Counted from the stretch's first letter, positions 52,846 through 62,576 are shown. The stretch: 64,000 nt of DNA from Pseudoalteromonas flavipulchra NCIMB 2033 = ATCC BAA-314 (GCA_000814665.1 JWIH01000011.1:62001-126000), one strand, 5' to 3'. Notes: generated by a model not told the origin, from the sequence alone. Numbers and translations are program-made.

Positions 52846-53978
52846 AATCCGGTGAACGCCTTAACATTACGTTCAATTACCAAGGTGAGCGCTGCCGTGA
52901 AGCGCTCCCCGGGCTAAACCCTGAATTAAAGGGTGATTGGGATTTTGCCTTTGGACTTAAAAAGGAAATTGAACGCATGATTCTACTCGGGAAGTTTGAT
53001 TATGCTAACTACTTCCCGAACTCTCCTAAAGCCAAGAAATTTGCAGCTAAATCAACCGCAACAGTTAATGATTATTTAATGGAATATATTAGCAATAGTA
53101 AAAAACGCGGTCTTAGCGTATCAACGATAGAGGGATATGAAAAAGCCAAAAATGCTTTTAAATCTATTCATCACATTAAAGTGGTAGACCTTGCCCCGTC
53201 TGATATAAAGCGATACATAAAAGACTCGAATGTGACTTTAAAAACTATGCGTAATCGTCTGAGCGTGCTGAACTCAGCGCTGAACGAGGCTGTGGTAGAT
53301 GGTGTGTTACCACTAAACCCATGTACATCTGTCAAACCACACCAATACATGAATAAAGTTGAAAAAGTGTCGGCTCGCGGTGAACACGATGATGTGGATC
53401 CTTTCCGCCCAAAAGAAATAGCGGCAATTTTAAACGCCTGCCGAAATGAATTAGAACGTAACCTGTTGACCGTCATGTTTTACACTGGCATGAGACCATC
53501 AGAAGCAGCTGCTTTACAGTGGATTGACGTTGACCTTGTTAATGAAGAGCTAAAGGTTTGTGAGGCGGTGATTTGGGACTCTACGAATAAAAAATCAGTT
53601 ACTAAAGGAACAAAAACAAAGTCGGGGAATCGAATTATTGAATTGCAACGACCAGCCTTGGAATCGCTACTCGCTCAGCAACAGTATACAGGTGATAATA
53701 AGTTTGTTTTCATTGAGCCTAGACAAAAAAAGCAATTAACGGGTGCAGCCCAAATTCGTAAAAACATTTGGATACCCGTTCTTAATAAAAGTAATGTTCG
53801 TTATCGGCATCCGTATCAAGCTCGACATACGTTCGCAACAATGCTGATTAGTGACGGGCGTAACTTATGGTGGATAGCCGATCAGATGGGTCACGATGGC
53901 CCTGAAATGCTATTCAGGCATTATGGTAGTTACATTAAAGAGCATGATTTGAAGCTAAAACAAAAAAGCCGCACTTGA
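52797..53978 (+). CDS. Tyrosine-recombinase prophage integrase
   Basis: The 393-aa integrase has an N-terminal arm-type DNA-binding domain (DUF3596-like: RLNITFNYQGERCREALPG), a SAM-like core-binding domain and a catalytic domain. Catalytic residues are in YTGMRPSEAAALQW (Arg near 232), HPYQARHTFAT (His/Arg near 336-342) and MGHDGPEMLFRHYGSY (His and nucleophile Tyr near 374). The start is GTG at 52797 with AGAGG upstream, inside the excisionase gene. The nearby attR at 54089 fits its role in ssrA-specific integration. Confidence 0.93.
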   Translation: MGSGTNKYIGVFTRKLKSGERLNITFNYQGERCREALPGLNPELKGDWDFAFGLKKEIERMILLGKFDYANYFPNSPKAKKFAAKSTATVNDYLMEYISNSKKRGLSVSTIEGYEKAKNAFKSIHHIKVVDLAPSDIKRYIKDSNVTLKTMRNRLSVLNSALNEAVVDGVLPLNPCTSVKPHQYMNKVEKVSARGEHDDVDPFRPKEIAAILNACRNELERNLLTVMFYTGMRPSEAAALQWIDVDLVNEELKVCEAVIWDSTNKKSVTKGTKTKSGNRIIELQRPALESLLAQQQYTGDNKFVFIEPRQKKQLTGAAQIRKNIWIPVLNKSNVRYRHPYQARHTFATMLISDGRNLWWIADQMGHDGPEMLFRHYGSYIKEHDLKLKQKSRT

Positions 53979-53990
53979 TGCGGTTTTTTG
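53961..53990 (+). terminator. Terminator after the integrase gene
   Basis: AAAAAAGCCGCA and TGCGGTTTTTT form a stem that overlaps the end of the integrase gene, followed by a T-run. Confidence 0.8.
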
Positions 53991-54088
53991 TTGTATACAC
54001 AAAACTCTGTCACCAGTTTGTCACGGGCTTGATTAGAATCTAATAAAATCAATAATATTCATTAACTTACACCCCATGTTGACAGTCA

Positions 54089-54114
54089 TTCAAATCCCCC
54101 CAGCTCCACCAAAT
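54089..54114 (+). repeat. attR: second copy of the ssrA 3' end repeat
   Basis: This 26-bp sequence is identical to 40297-40322 and lacks the rest of tmRNA. It marks the right prophage end. Confidence 0.93.
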
Positions 54115-54130
54115 TTTAGCGTTTTAAAAC

Positions 54131-54168
54131 AGCCAGTTAGAGCAGCATGCTTTAACTGGCTTTTTTGT
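54131..54168 (+). terminator. Displaced native ssrA terminator
   Basis: AGCCAGTTA and TAACTGGCT form a stem followed by TTTTTTGTTTT, just outside attR. Before integration it would have followed the tmRNA 3' end. Confidence 0.75.
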
Positions 54169-54440
54169 TTTCGGGGCAAACATCCACATTTCATCCTAAA
54201 AAATGTCCACATAGTGACCACATTTATATAAAGCCCAAAATCCGCATATTTATTTTAGCTTTTATGGCCACATGGCTTAGCCGATTTCAATCTACAATTT
54301 ATCCAAATAACAATTCAAAATATGTCTTTATTGAGCCAATTTAGGCATAAATTCGGGATTGTCACTTCACCGTAATCACTATCAATTCTATGCTATCTGG
54401 ACTAACATATTGATTAGATTTAAAGCGTAAGGAATATAGC
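54169..54440. other. Host intergenic region right of the prophage
   Basis: About 270 bases of AT-rich host DNA lie between the displaced ssrA terminator and the hybrid kinase. No gene is visible. Confidence 0.45.
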
Positions 54441-57149
54441 GTGTCGTTAGCGAATGCTCACACAGTTCGCCAGAGCCGATTTTTGCCACTTGTTGCTGCA
54501 CTACTCGTGTTAGTTGGCAGTATGCTTTACGGGCTGGTGTTATATGAGCAAGAAAAGGAGCATCATGCTGACAAGGTAGCGGCGGCACTTGCCTCACGAC
54601 TTGACCATGTGACTGAGGGTGTGAACGAGCGCGTTACACTGTATTGGTACGGTATTTTGGGGCTTCGCACTGCAATTTATGCGAACCAGCAACACAGCTT
54701 TGACTATCAAGCGATGCAGCGTTATATCAGGTCGTTTGACTTCCAAGCGGAATATTCTGGGGCTCGTGGCGTGGGGATCATCAAATATGTCCCCGTCGAT
54801 AACGTAAGCAGCTTTGTGCAACAAGCACAATCTGAGCGTACTGACAGAACGTTCTCCATAAAAACGCTAAACCCACATAACACCAGCAAATTTGTTATTC
54901 AGTATATCGAGCCCGAAGTCAACAATGATAAAGCCGTGGGCTTGGATATAGGCTCCGAAGCTAGTCGCAGAACAGCGGCAATAGAAGCAGCTACTGCCAA
55001 TGAGCCGAGGCTTACCGCTCCAATTACCTTAGTGCAAGCCGACAATAAAATTAAATATGGCTTTTTGATACTCGCGCCAATTTATACCTCTATTGGTATG
55101 GCGGCAAATGAAGAAAATCGCTTAGAAAACTTAGTTGGTTGGACTTATTCCCCGTTACTTATCGATGAGATCCTATCGACCTTGCTGTCTTTTCGACAAG
55201 ATGTTTCGATTCAAATTTCCGATGTAACCAATAGCGATGAAAACACGCCATTTTATCAGGTGCTAAAAGAAGATGTTAAAGAGTTGGATAACTCAGTGGC
55301 TAAACAGGTCAACTTGTTTGGTCGCACGTGGGAAGTAAAAATTTGGCCAACTCCGCAGTTTATCCGTTCACTCAATCTCGTTTCTCCTAATACCATTTTG
55401 CAAGTTGCGCTGCTGGTCTCTACGCTATTGGCAATCATCACTTATATTTTGCTTTTAAGCTTTACCCGTCAGCGTCTAGCTGAAAAGGAAAAGTTAGCCG
55501 CAGAAGAAGAAAAAGCACAGTCCCTTGCTAAACTGAACTCGTCATTAGAACAGGAAGTAAAAGCACGAACTAAAGAAATCGTAAAATACAGCCAACTTCA
55601 CACCAGCATTGTTGAAGGTTCGGGTTATGCCATTGTTGCCACCGATCCTGACGGTATCATTACTCAGTTTAACCCTGCAGCCGAGCGTTTACTGGGGTAC
55701 AAAAAAGATGAACTCATTGGTAAATCATCCCCTGCCATTTTCCATCTCGAGGAAGAGGTCGTAGCAAGAGCAAAAGCGTTAACGGAAGAGCTTGGCAGAG
55801 TCATTGAACCTGGATTTGAAGTATTTGTCGCCAAAGCCAAGCAAGGTGTGGTAGATACTAGCCGATGGACTTACGTCACTAAGCAAAACCAATACGTGCA
55901 AATTAAGCTGAACGTAACGACATTAACCGACGAACGCGGCAATGTTGATGGCTTTTTAGGTATAGCATTAGATCTCACAGAGCAGCTTAAGCACGAACGA
56001 GAACTCTCGCACGCCAAAGAAGCAGCTGAGCAAGCAGCCAAAGCAAAAGCCGTCTTTTTGGCTAATATGAGTCATGAAATACGAACCCCCATGAACGGCT
56101 TATATGGCACATTACAACTCTTAAAGTCGGAGCCACTTAACAGCACCGCCACTAATCTGCTTGAGAAGGCCACCTACTCAGTTAAGGCGCTTAACACCAT
56201 CATCAACGATATTTTGGATTTCTCTAAAATTGAAGCCGGTAGAATTGAGCTTGAAGAACGGCCATTTAATATTGAGGTGCTGGTTGAACATCTGCGCTCA
56301 GACTTCTTAGTGTTGGCAAAAAACAAGGGATTAAAGCTTAAGATCCACGTTGAACTTGAGCATAAGTTTTGGCTTGGAGACGAGGTCAGAGTCAGGCAAG
56401 TGTTGCTTAACCTCTTGTCAAACTCCATTAAGTTTACTGAAACGGGCAGCATTATTACCCATATAAAACCGCTTCCAAATGATTCAGGTATGCTTATTAC
56501 CGTTGCCGACACTGGCATAGGGATGACAGAAGCCACAATCAACAAACTCTTTTCACGATTTGAGCAGGCAGATAAGTCCACCACCAGAAAATTTGGTGGT
56601 ACGGGGCTTGGTCTTTCCATTACCCGCTCTCTAATTGACTTGATGGGCGGCACAATTAAAGTAGAAAGTACCATCGGTGAAGGCAGCCTATTTAGCATCG
56701 AACTGCCCATGCAAAAATCTGAGGTTACATCAGACCAACCAAAAGGCGACCAGCTAAAAGCAGCTGACTTGAGCGGCACATCTATATTGCTGGCTGAGGA
56801 TAACCCAGTAAATCAGCTGGTAGTGCGCTCTATGATCAGTAAAGCCAATGGTGATATTACGATTGCGAATAATGGCAAAGAGTCTATTGAACAATTTGAG
56901 CTAAACAAACCCGACTTAATACTTATGGACATCCAAATGCCAGAAATGGATGGCGTTGAGGCTTGCAAACGTCTTAAGAGTAAAGATCCTAATATCCCCA
57001 TCATCGCATTAACTGCAAATGCTTTTCCGGAAGACAAAGCCTTGTATGAGCGCGTCGGATTTGATGGTTATGTTGCCAAACCCATAGAGCAGCTTGAGCT
57101 TATCAATACCATCGCGACCGTACTCGCACATAGCCGAAATATGCAGTAA
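54441..57149 (+). CDS. Hybrid sensor histidine kinase with CHASE and PAS domains
   Basis: The 902-aa inner-membrane protein has TM1 (~13-32), a periplasmic CHASE domain (YSGARGVGIIKYVP...) and TM2 (~325-345). A coiled linker and a PAS domain (~390-505, TDPDGIITQFNPAAERLLGY) follow. Then come HisKA with His in SHEIRTPMNG (near 543), HATPase motifs NLLSNSIKFTETG and FGGTGLGLSITRS, and a C-terminal receiver with Asp in LILMDIQMPEMDG (near 828). The start is GTG with AAGGAA upstream. There is no HPt domain, so an external phosphotransfer partner is needed. The signal is unknown. Confidence 0.9.
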   Translation: MSLANAHTVRQSRFLPLVAALLVLVGSMLYGLVLYEQEKEHHADKVAAALASRLDHVTEGVNERVTLYWYGILGLRTAIYANQQHSFDYQAMQRYIRSFDFQAEYSGARGVGIIKYVPVDNVSSFVQQAQSERTDRTFSIKTLNPHNTSKFVIQYIEPEVNNDKAVGLDIGSEASRRTAAIEAATANEPRLTAPITLVQADNKIKYGFLILAPIYTSIGMAANEENRLENLVGWTYSPLLIDEILSTLLSFRQDVSIQISDVTNSDENTPFYQVLKEDVKELDNSVAKQVNLFGRTWEVKIWPTPQFIRSLNLVSPNTILQVALLVSTLLAIITYILLLSFTRQRLAEKEKLAAEEEKAQSLAKLNSSLEQEVKARTKEIVKYSQLHTSIVEGSGYAIVATDPDGIITQFNPAAERLLGYKKDELIGKSSPAIFHLEEEVVARAKALTEELGRVIEPGFEVFVAKAKQGVVDTSRWTYVTKQNQYVQIKLNVTTLTDERGNVDGFLGIALDLTEQLKHERELSHAKEAAEQAAKAKAVFLANMSHEIRTPMNGLYGTLQLLKSEPLNSTATNLLEKATYSVKALNTIINDILDFSKIEAGRIELEERPFNIEVLVEHLRSDFLVLAKNKGLKLKIHVELEHKFWLGDEVRVRQVLLNLLSNSIKFTETGSIITHIKPLPNDSGMLITVADTGIGMTEATINKLFSRFEQADKSTTRKFGGTGLGLSITRSLIDLMGGTIKVESTIGEGSLFSIELPMQKSEVTSDQPKGDQLKAADLSGTSILLAEDNPVNQLVVRSMISKANGDITIANNGKESIEQFELNKPDLILMDIQMPEMDGVEACKRLKSKDPNIPIIALTANAFPEDKALYERVGFDGYVAKPIEQLELINTIATVLAHSRNMQ

Positions 57150-57274
57150 TTTTTACAGATATGAGAACACTCTGCGGTTAGCGGTTACAAACTTAATCGT
57201 TTAACAAAGCTCGTGACCTTTTTTGATTTACTGATAAAATAATCACCTCTACTCATCTGCAAGGATCGATCACC

Positions 57275-58048
57275 ATGAAATACGCTAGATCGTTTTTACT
57301 TTGTTTACTCATCACATTTTTGGCTTTTGAAACTTTAGCGAAATGTAGCAAAACACTACGAGTAGGTATGAACGAAACGCAGTGGCCTCCCTATATTTCT
57401 CGCAGCGGAGGTAATGTCTCTGGTATAGAAATTAACGCGCTAAATACCTTGTTTAACGATTCATCTTATTGCTTGAAATATGTATTTTATCCCACCTCAT
57501 CAAGAATGCTAACGGAGCTAAAAACAGGCAAAGTAGATTTAGTGGTGGCCGCGACCAAAACCGCAACGAGAGCTAAGTTTGCGTACTTTACTACACCTTA
57601 CCGCCAAGAAGTCATGGCATTATTCCAACATAAAGACAAACCAAAAATTGGCGGCGAAGTTGAGTCGTTGATCCTTGCAGGAAACACATTTGCACTGAAT
57701 GCTGGCAGCTATTACGGTATTGCCTTTGAAAAACTGATCCAAGACTTTTATAACGATCAGCTAGTACACCTGCCCAATGCTGCTCGTCGCTTTAAAATGT
57801 TGCGTAAACAACGAGTTGACTATGTTGTTGAAGATAAGCTTGCGGGTGAATACTTTATTCAAACCAAAGAGTATACCGATGTTATTTATTCTGGTATCGA
57901 CGCGAATAAAACACCAGTTAGCTATATGCTTAGCAAAGTCAGTTTAACTACTTTAGATCTTGAAAACATCAATCGGCTAATTGACTTGCACCAAAGCGAA
58001 CTCAGCAATTTGTTTTCTTTTCATCAAGTTCCCGCTCCCTATTCATAA
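57275..58048 (+). CDS. Periplasmic solute-binding protein (family 3)
   Basis: The 257-aa protein has a signal peptide (~1-22) and a bacterial extracellular solute-binding family 3 fold, seen in CSKTLRVGMNETQWPPYISR, VDLVVAATKTATRAKFAYFT and RVDYVVEDKLAGEYF. No ABC permease genes are adjacent, so it may be a stand-alone sensor for a kinase, perhaps the hybrid kinase upstream, rather than a transporter component. The ligand is unknown. Confidence 0.82.
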   Translation: MKYARSFLLCLLITFLAFETLAKCSKTLRVGMNETQWPPYISRSGGNVSGIEINALNTLFNDSSYCLKYVFYPTSSRMLTELKTGKVDLVVAATKTATRAKFAYFTTPYRQEVMALFQHKDKPKIGGEVESLILAGNTFALNAGSYYGIAFEKLIQDFYNDQLVHLPNAARRFKMLRKQRVDYVVEDKLAGEYFIQTKEYTDVIYSGIDANKTPVSYMLSKVSLTTLDLENINRLIDLHQSELSNLFSFHQVPAPYS

Positions 58049-58145
58049 CTAAAGAGGCGACCTCTACATTGTTGCTTATCTTTGTATAATGCTGTTTATC
58101 GTAATTGATTTGGAACTATTTGTTACTGCCGACTACAGTTAATAG

Positions 58146-59186
58146 ATGCGCCAAAATGTGGTTGGGGTTTGCTTGGTTCGGTTTTTACTCTTTGTAACTT
58201 GTACATTTTATTTTTGCCAACACGCGTTGGCGAAAGACTTTTCATATTTTGAAAGTAAGCTAGACGAGGCCAGCGACTATTTAACGGTTAACCCTGCACA
58301 ATCACTGATTATTCTCGACGGTTTAGATCAATTGCAAGATGTACCTGTGCCGTTATTTATTCAGTGGCACTTGCTGAGCGCTCGTGCCTCTGTACCAACA
58401 AATAAAGTAGATAGGCTCTATACCTCAATAAACGCGACCTTTTTGTATCCAGATGACATGTTTTTTAAAGCAAACCTCCCTACCATTTTAAGTGCACTTG
58501 GGATTTGGTTACGTCGACAGGAGTACCTTGATGACGCTGATACTAGCCTCAAGTGTGCCTACAAATATGCAGAAAATGACCGCCAACGGCTTACGCTGAC
58601 TAACAGTATGGCGCTAGTTGCTCGCAACCAAGATGACTATCAAAAAGCGAGAGCATTGTATACCAAAGCACGCAAATTGGCTGAGGAGTTAAAACAAACC
58701 CCAGTACTTGCGATGATCGAAAGCAACTTAGGTAGCCTCGCGCTTGATCAAGGCCGAATATTTGAAGCCGAACAGTATTTTCGTCATGCCCTGTTGGGTT
58801 ATCAAGCTGTTGATAAACGCTCGGGTCAAATCTCAGCGGGCATTAACTTGATGTTTGTCTTTCTTATTCAAAAACAAATCGTCAACTACGAACGTTTACA
58901 AGGGCCCACATCTACCCTAACAACAGCTTTTCCAAACGAATCAAAACAAGCTTGGCTACAATGGCTTGAGGCGCGCTATAAGCAGCTCGAAGGGGACATG
59001 CCCAACCAAAACACTAAGCAAGCGTTACAACTGGCATATACCCAGTTAGAAAGCGATAAAGTAAAACTGCTAGTACATAGATATTTAGCAAAAGAGTTAG
59101 GCGTCGAAGTCACTGCCCCCCTCCCCATCACAGCTAAATCTTTTTCCAGTCCTTGGTTTGATAAAGTGAAACAGTGTAGTTGGTAA
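58146..59186 (+). CDS. Secreted TPR-repeat protein
   Basis: The 346-aa product has a hydrophobic signal (VRFLLFVTCTFYFCQHALA). Helical TPR-like repeats follow from ~140 to 245 (LTNSMALVARNQDDYQKARALY, NLGSLALDQGRIFEAEQYFR). It is likely a periplasmic scaffold. It resembles the sensory part of TPR-GGDEF or TPR-kinase proteins but lacks an output domain. Function is unknown. Confidence 0.7.
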   Translation: MRQNVVGVCLVRFLLFVTCTFYFCQHALAKDFSYFESKLDEASDYLTVNPAQSLIILDGLDQLQDVPVPLFIQWHLLSARASVPTNKVDRLYTSINATFLYPDDMFFKANLPTILSALGIWLRRQEYLDDADTSLKCAYKYAENDRQRLTLTNSMALVARNQDDYQKARALYTKARKLAEELKQTPVLAMIESNLGSLALDQGRIFEAEQYFRHALLGYQAVDKRSGQISAGINLMFVFLIQKQIVNYERLQGPTSTLTTAFPNESKQAWLQWLEARYKQLEGDMPNQNTKQALQLAYTQLESDKVKLLVHRYLAKELGVEVTAPLPITAKSFSSPWFDKVKQCSW

Positions 59187-59210
59187 GCGAATACACTTGT
59201 TCCTAAACGC

Positions 59211-59238
59211 AAAAAAGCCGCTCAATGAGCGGCTTTTT
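59211..59238. terminator. Bidirectional terminator between the TPR gene and grpE
   Basis: AAAAAAGCCGCTC and GAGCGGCTTTTT form a strong stem with a 3-base loop between convergent genes. Confidence 0.85.
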
Positions 59239-59252
59239 CAAATTGGATTTGC

Positions 59253-59864
59253 TTATTCAGCAGCCTTAGACACCATAACCATCGCAGGGCGTAATAGACG
59301 GCCGTTTAAGGTATAACCTTTCTGCATCACAGCAAGCACTGTATTTGGTGATACATCATTGCTCGGCTGAATTGACATTGCCTGGTGTAACTCTGGATTA
59401 AATGTTTCACCCTGTGGGTTTACCGCTTCAACACCAAATTTAGCAAGGGCATCGGCAAATGTCTTGATAGTCATATCAATACCTTCAAGCACAGGCTTTA
59501 GCGTTTCGTTTTCTTTGTCAGAAAACTCAATCGCACGCTCTAGGTTATCGATTACAGGTAACAATTCGTTTGAGAACTTTTCTAGCGCAAATTTGTGTGC
59601 TTTTTCAACGTCCTGCGCTGCACGGCGACGAACATTTTCAAGCTCAGCGGCGGCGCGAACAACGCTATCTTTTTGTGAGTCGATAGTTTGCTTAGCGGTT
59701 TCTAGCTCAGCATACAGACCAGCGATTTCTTCTTCTGGGCTTAACTCACCCGCATTTTCTGCCTGCTCTTCCTGAGTTTGTTGCTCTGCTTGTGCTTCTA
59801 CAACTTCTGCTTCCGCTTGTGTTTGTTCAAGCTCTTGCTCTGGGGCTTTTGTCTGCTCAGACAT
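59253..59864 (-). CDS. grpE: GrpE, nucleotide exchange factor for DnaK
   Basis: The 203-aa protein releases ADP from DnaK in the Hsp70 cycle. It has a Glu/Gln-rich N-terminus (~1-50), a long coiled coil ([20 protein letters not shown]) and a beta-wing domain with [19 protein letters not shown] and [21 protein letters not shown]. Length is normal. A sigma-32-like promoter lies upstream. The HrcA-like gene sits just upstream on the same strand. Confidence 0.96.
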   Translation of the reverse strand: MSEQTKAPEQELEQTQAEAEVVEAQAEQQTQEEQAENAGELSPEEEIAGLYAELETAKQTIDSQKDSVVRAAAELENVRRRAAQDVEKAHKFALEKFSNELLPVIDNLERAIEFSDKENETLKPVLEGIDMTIKTFADALAKFGVEAVNPQGETFNPELHQAMSIQPSNDVSPNTVLAVMQKGYTLNGRLLRPAMVMVSKAAE

Positions 59865-59900
59865 GTGGTGATTCTCCGATTCTTTACAACTGCGGTAATT

Positions 59901-59926
59901 ATGGGGATTGAAATGAGAGTTTCAAC
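59901..59926 (-). promoter_or_regulatory. Sigma-32 heat-shock promoter of grpE
   Basis: On the minus strand GTTGAAA (59920-59926) and CCCCAT (59901-59906) are separated by 13 bases. This matches the RpoH consensus CTTGAAA-N13/14-CCCCAT. It lies about 37 bases before the grpE ATG, and the -35 edge is close to the hrcA-like stop. Confidence 0.82.
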
Positions 59927-59929
59927 CCT

Positions 59930-60865
59930 TTATTGCGGCAATTTTTTGAATTCTGACAAGATGGCTTCGATCTTTGAATCCGCAGGGCAAATGACGCAAA
60001 AGCGACTTTGATATTCTCCTTTGGAGAAATACGGCACACTGAGCACCACTACGCGATGTAAACCGAGCATGCTTAGCTCTTCGCCAAGTAACACGGATAC
60101 GCCGTCTTTAAACGCTAAGCGGTCTTCAACTTGGTCTAAAAATCCGACGCCAAGATTAATCTCTCTATCCAACTCTAAGCGGTTATATAAGTAACGCTCG
60201 CCGACAACAATCGCATTATCTGAGCCTAATTGCTGACTTAACTGCTTGGTCCACTGGGCCAAAATATGATGACAACTCGGTGGTGCACTGTGCGCCATGG
60301 CGCGCATTCGGTGCAACCCTTCAACTAAAGTTTGTTGACTGAATACGGTATTCATCCAAGCCGCAAACTGGTAACGCAACGCGTCGGAATCATCAACGGG
60401 TTTATCAATACAAATATTGTGCGACTGCCCCGCTCTGTCTAACAGCAGAACCAGCCAATTTTTACGATCAAAATCGAGCACTTCCACACGGAACATTTGT
60501 TTGCTGCTAACTTGTGGTAATCCCACGCAGCAACAGACCTGAAAGTTTTGGCTCAATAAATGTGCAAAAGAGACTATTGCGGATTGATCAGGTTGCCAAT
60601 GAACAGCAACATCAGCCAGAGGAAAAAACTCCTGTAGCCAGAATTTTACACCTTGGTCGGTGGGCACGCGGCCAGCTGACGTGTGCGGCGAATACAATAA
60701 GCCTTGATTTTCAAGTCTTGCCATTGCATTGCGTACGGTTGCAGAACAAATAGCAAGGCCGTCCTGCTTTGCTATTTTGCTGGATGCAACAGGCTGTCCT
60801 TCACCATTACAATAATGGCGCATGACCGCACACAGAATTTGTTCATCTCTGGGATTTAGTTTCAT
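59930..60865 (-). CDS. hrcA: HrcA-like heat-shock repressor
   Basis: This ~311-aa protein has the HrcA N-terminal winged helix with conserved CSATVRNAMARLENQGLLYS and PHTSAGRVPTDQGVKFW. A divergent C-terminal GAF-like domain follows, ending VVVLSVPYFSKGEYQSRFCV. HrcA represses chaperone genes through CIRCE. I see no CIRCE inverted repeat next to it or grpE, and it is shorter than typical HrcA (~340 aa). I chose ATG 60865; the frame is open to 60901. Targets may lie elsewhere, for example groESL. Confidence 0.78.
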   Translation of the reverse strand: MKLNPRDEQILCAVMRHYCNGEGQPVASSKIAKQDGLAICSATVRNAMARLENQGLLYSPHTSAGRVPTDQGVKFWLQEFFPLADVAVHWQPDQSAIVSFAHLLSQNFQVCCCVGLPQVSSKQMFRVEVLDFDRKNWLVLLLDRAGQSHNICIDKPVDDSDALRYQFAAWMNTVFSQQTLVEGLHRMRAMAHSAPPSCHHILAQWTKQLSQQLGSDNAIVVGERYLYNRLELDREINLGVGFLDQVEDRLAFKDGVSVLLGEELSMLGLHRVVVLSVPYFSKGEYQSRFCVICPADSKIEAILSEFKKLPQ

Positions 60866-60955
60866 AATTATTTTAATATGGGTGTCAATTGCCAGTTTCA
60901 AGCACTACGCTTTTAATATAATCTTGCAACAAAGATACCAAGGACAAATGACTGA

Positions 60956-61840
60956 ATGACGACCACGTTTAACACCATCGGCTTAATTGGCAAACCCAAC
61001 CACGAAGGCGCGGGGACGACCTTACAACGACTCTACACATTTTTGCAAGCATTAGGATATGAAGTACTCGTAGAAGATCGCGTTGCGGAGCAAATAAAGT
61101 CGTTAGACGAAGACGCTGTTGTCGAGTTAGTTGAACTAGGTAAACGTTGCGATCTTGCTATTGTTGTTGGTGGTGACGGTAACATGCTTGGCGCAGCAAG
61201 AGTACTGGCTCGTTTTGATGTCGCCGTTATCGGAGTTAACCGCGGTAACTTAGGCTTTTTGACAGATTTGAACCCCGAAGGCTTCGAAGCGCAGCTAGAA
61301 GCGGTGTTGAGCGGCCAATTTATTGAAGAGTCGAGATTTCTGTTGGAGGTGGCAGTATACCGACATCACCAACTTAAAAGCGCAAATTTAGCAATGAACG
61401 AAGCCGTATTACACGCTGATAAAGTTGCGCATATGATTGAATTTGAGGCTTTTATCGATGACGACTTTGTATTTTCTCAGCGCTCAGACGGTTTAATTGT
61501 CTCGACGCCAACGGGGTCAACCGCTTACTCGCTTTCGGGTGGTGGGCCTATTTTAACCCCCGAACTCGACGCTATTTCACTGGTGCCTATGTTTCCGCAT
61601 ACTTTATCTAGCAGGCCTCTGGTAGTGGACGCAGAAAAGGAAGTCAAACTCAAGTTAAGTCTAGAAAACACCGACAGCTTACAAGTAAGTTGTGACAGTC
61701 ATGTTGTACTGGCAGTGCTACCTGGTGACGAAGTTATCATCAAAAAAGCGGAGAAAAGACTAAGATTGATCCATCCCAAATGCTACTCCTACTACAATGT
61801 TCTTAGACAGAAATTAAATTGGGGCAGTAGGCTTTACTAA
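60956..61840 (+). CDS. nadK: NAD kinase
   Basis: The 294-aa cytosolic enzyme phosphorylates NAD to NADP. Motifs are clear: [15 protein letters not shown] (GGDGN), [22 protein letters not shown], and [20 protein letters not shown]. Length matches E. coli NadK. It is divergent from the HrcA-like gene and close to grpE and recN, the same neighbourhood as in E. coli. Confidence 0.96.
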   Translation: MTTTFNTIGLIGKPNHEGAGTTLQRLYTFLQALGYEVLVEDRVAEQIKSLDEDAVVELVELGKRCDLAIVVGGDGNMLGAARVLARFDVAVIGVNRGNLGFLTDLNPEGFEAQLEAVLSGQFIEESRFLLEVAVYRHHQLKSANLAMNEAVLHADKVAHMIEFEAFIDDDFVFSQRSDGLIVSTPTGSTAYSLSGGGPILTPELDAISLVPMFPHTLSSRPLVVDAEKEVKLKLSLENTDSLQVSCDSHVVLAVLPGDEVIIKKAEKRLRLIHPKCYSYYNVLRQKLNWGSRLY

Positions 61841-61902
61841 GCACGCAAAGTTACGCAAAATAACCTTGGTTAAATTTTCTAATTTAGGTAAATAACAATA
61901 AA

Positions 61903-62481
61903 ATGGCTTACGTTGTATTTTTCACATTGGCGCTGCTTATCACTATACTTTCAGTGTATTTAGTGATTGAAAATAATAGAAGAAAAGCCCGTGAAGCGGA
62001 AAAAAAAGCCTTTAACGATCGTTTAAAAGTGATTAGTAGCAACTTTAAACTTAAAGTTGCTGAATTCGTTGAAGCGAAGATTTTAAGGCCAAAATACGCA
62101 CCGCAGATCAATGCAATTGTTGGCAACTTTTTTGTTGTTCAAGCGCACTCGGAAGAGAACTTGGCGCAACTGGAAAAAGTGTCTGAGTTATTTATCTATT
62201 CAGTGACAAACGAGCTCAATAAGTGTCGCTCAAATGGCAATATGGATTTGCTTGCTGAGCAATTACAATATTTTGTTGCTGAATTACCCACTGCGGGCAT
62301 TGCCTATAATCGTGACTTCTATCGCGAGATGCTTCCAGCTCTCATTGCACGCATTCAAACACCTGATACACCAGCAATACAGCAAGATGAAGATGTGCTG
62401 GATTCGCAAGAGCTAGGTGATTCAGAGCCATCCAACCAACAAATGCAAGCAGCCTTAGTAAAAGAGCACGCCATCGGTTAA
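61903..62481 (+). CDS. Hypothetical membrane-anchored protein
   Basis: The 192-aa product has one N-terminal TM helix (VVFFTLALLITILSVYLVI), a basic linker and a helical cytoplasmic domain of unknown family. The C-terminus is acidic and Gln-rich. It lies between nadK and recN on the same strand. Confidence 0.72.
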   Translation: MAYVVFFTLALLITILSVYLVIENNRRKAREAEKKAFNDRLKVISSNFKLKVAEFVEAKILRPKYAPQINAIVGNFFVVQAHSEENLAQLEKVSELFIYSVTNELNKCRSNGNMDLLAEQLQYFVAELPTAGIAYNRDFYREMLPALIARIQTPDTPAIQQDEDVLDSQELGDSEPSNQQMQAALVKEHAIG

Positions 62482-62534
62482 TCTTGCTATTATTTTTAGT
62501 AAAATTTTTTGATTTGAGTTGCTAAACAATAAAA

Positions 62535-62575
62535 TACTGTATAAATTAACAGTAATTCTCTGTTAGGGTGTACAG
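62535..62575 (+). promoter_or_regulatory. Two LexA boxes upstream of recN
   Basis: TACTGTATAAATTAACAGTA (62535-62554) and CTGTTAGGGTGTACAG (62560-62575) both fit CTG-N10-CAG. The second ends 1 base before the recN ATG. Tandem SOS boxes at recN are also known in E. coli, so strong LexA repression is expected. Confidence 0.88.
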
Positions 62576-62576
62576 T

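Larger units (their letters stand above)
40297..54114. mobile_element. Corticovirus (PM2)-type prophage integrated in ssrA
   Basis: A unit of about 13.8 kb is bounded by a 26-bp direct repeat that starts inside ssrA. It carries a tyrosine integrase, an excisionase, a CI-like repressor, a Cro-like protein, an HUH replication initiator, an FtsK/HerA-like packaging ATPase, a PM2 P2-like capsid protein, many one-TM membrane proteins and a muralytic protein. No tail, terminase or portal genes are present. This matches tailless, membrane-containing phages like PM2, whose prophage relatives are known in aquatic bacteria. All modules look intact, so it may be inducible. Confidence 0.88.

Noticed and set aside
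54388..54597. 69-codon minus-strand frame over the start of the hybrid kinase
   Set aside because: It is antisense to the kinase N-terminus and its ribosome site, with no independent support.
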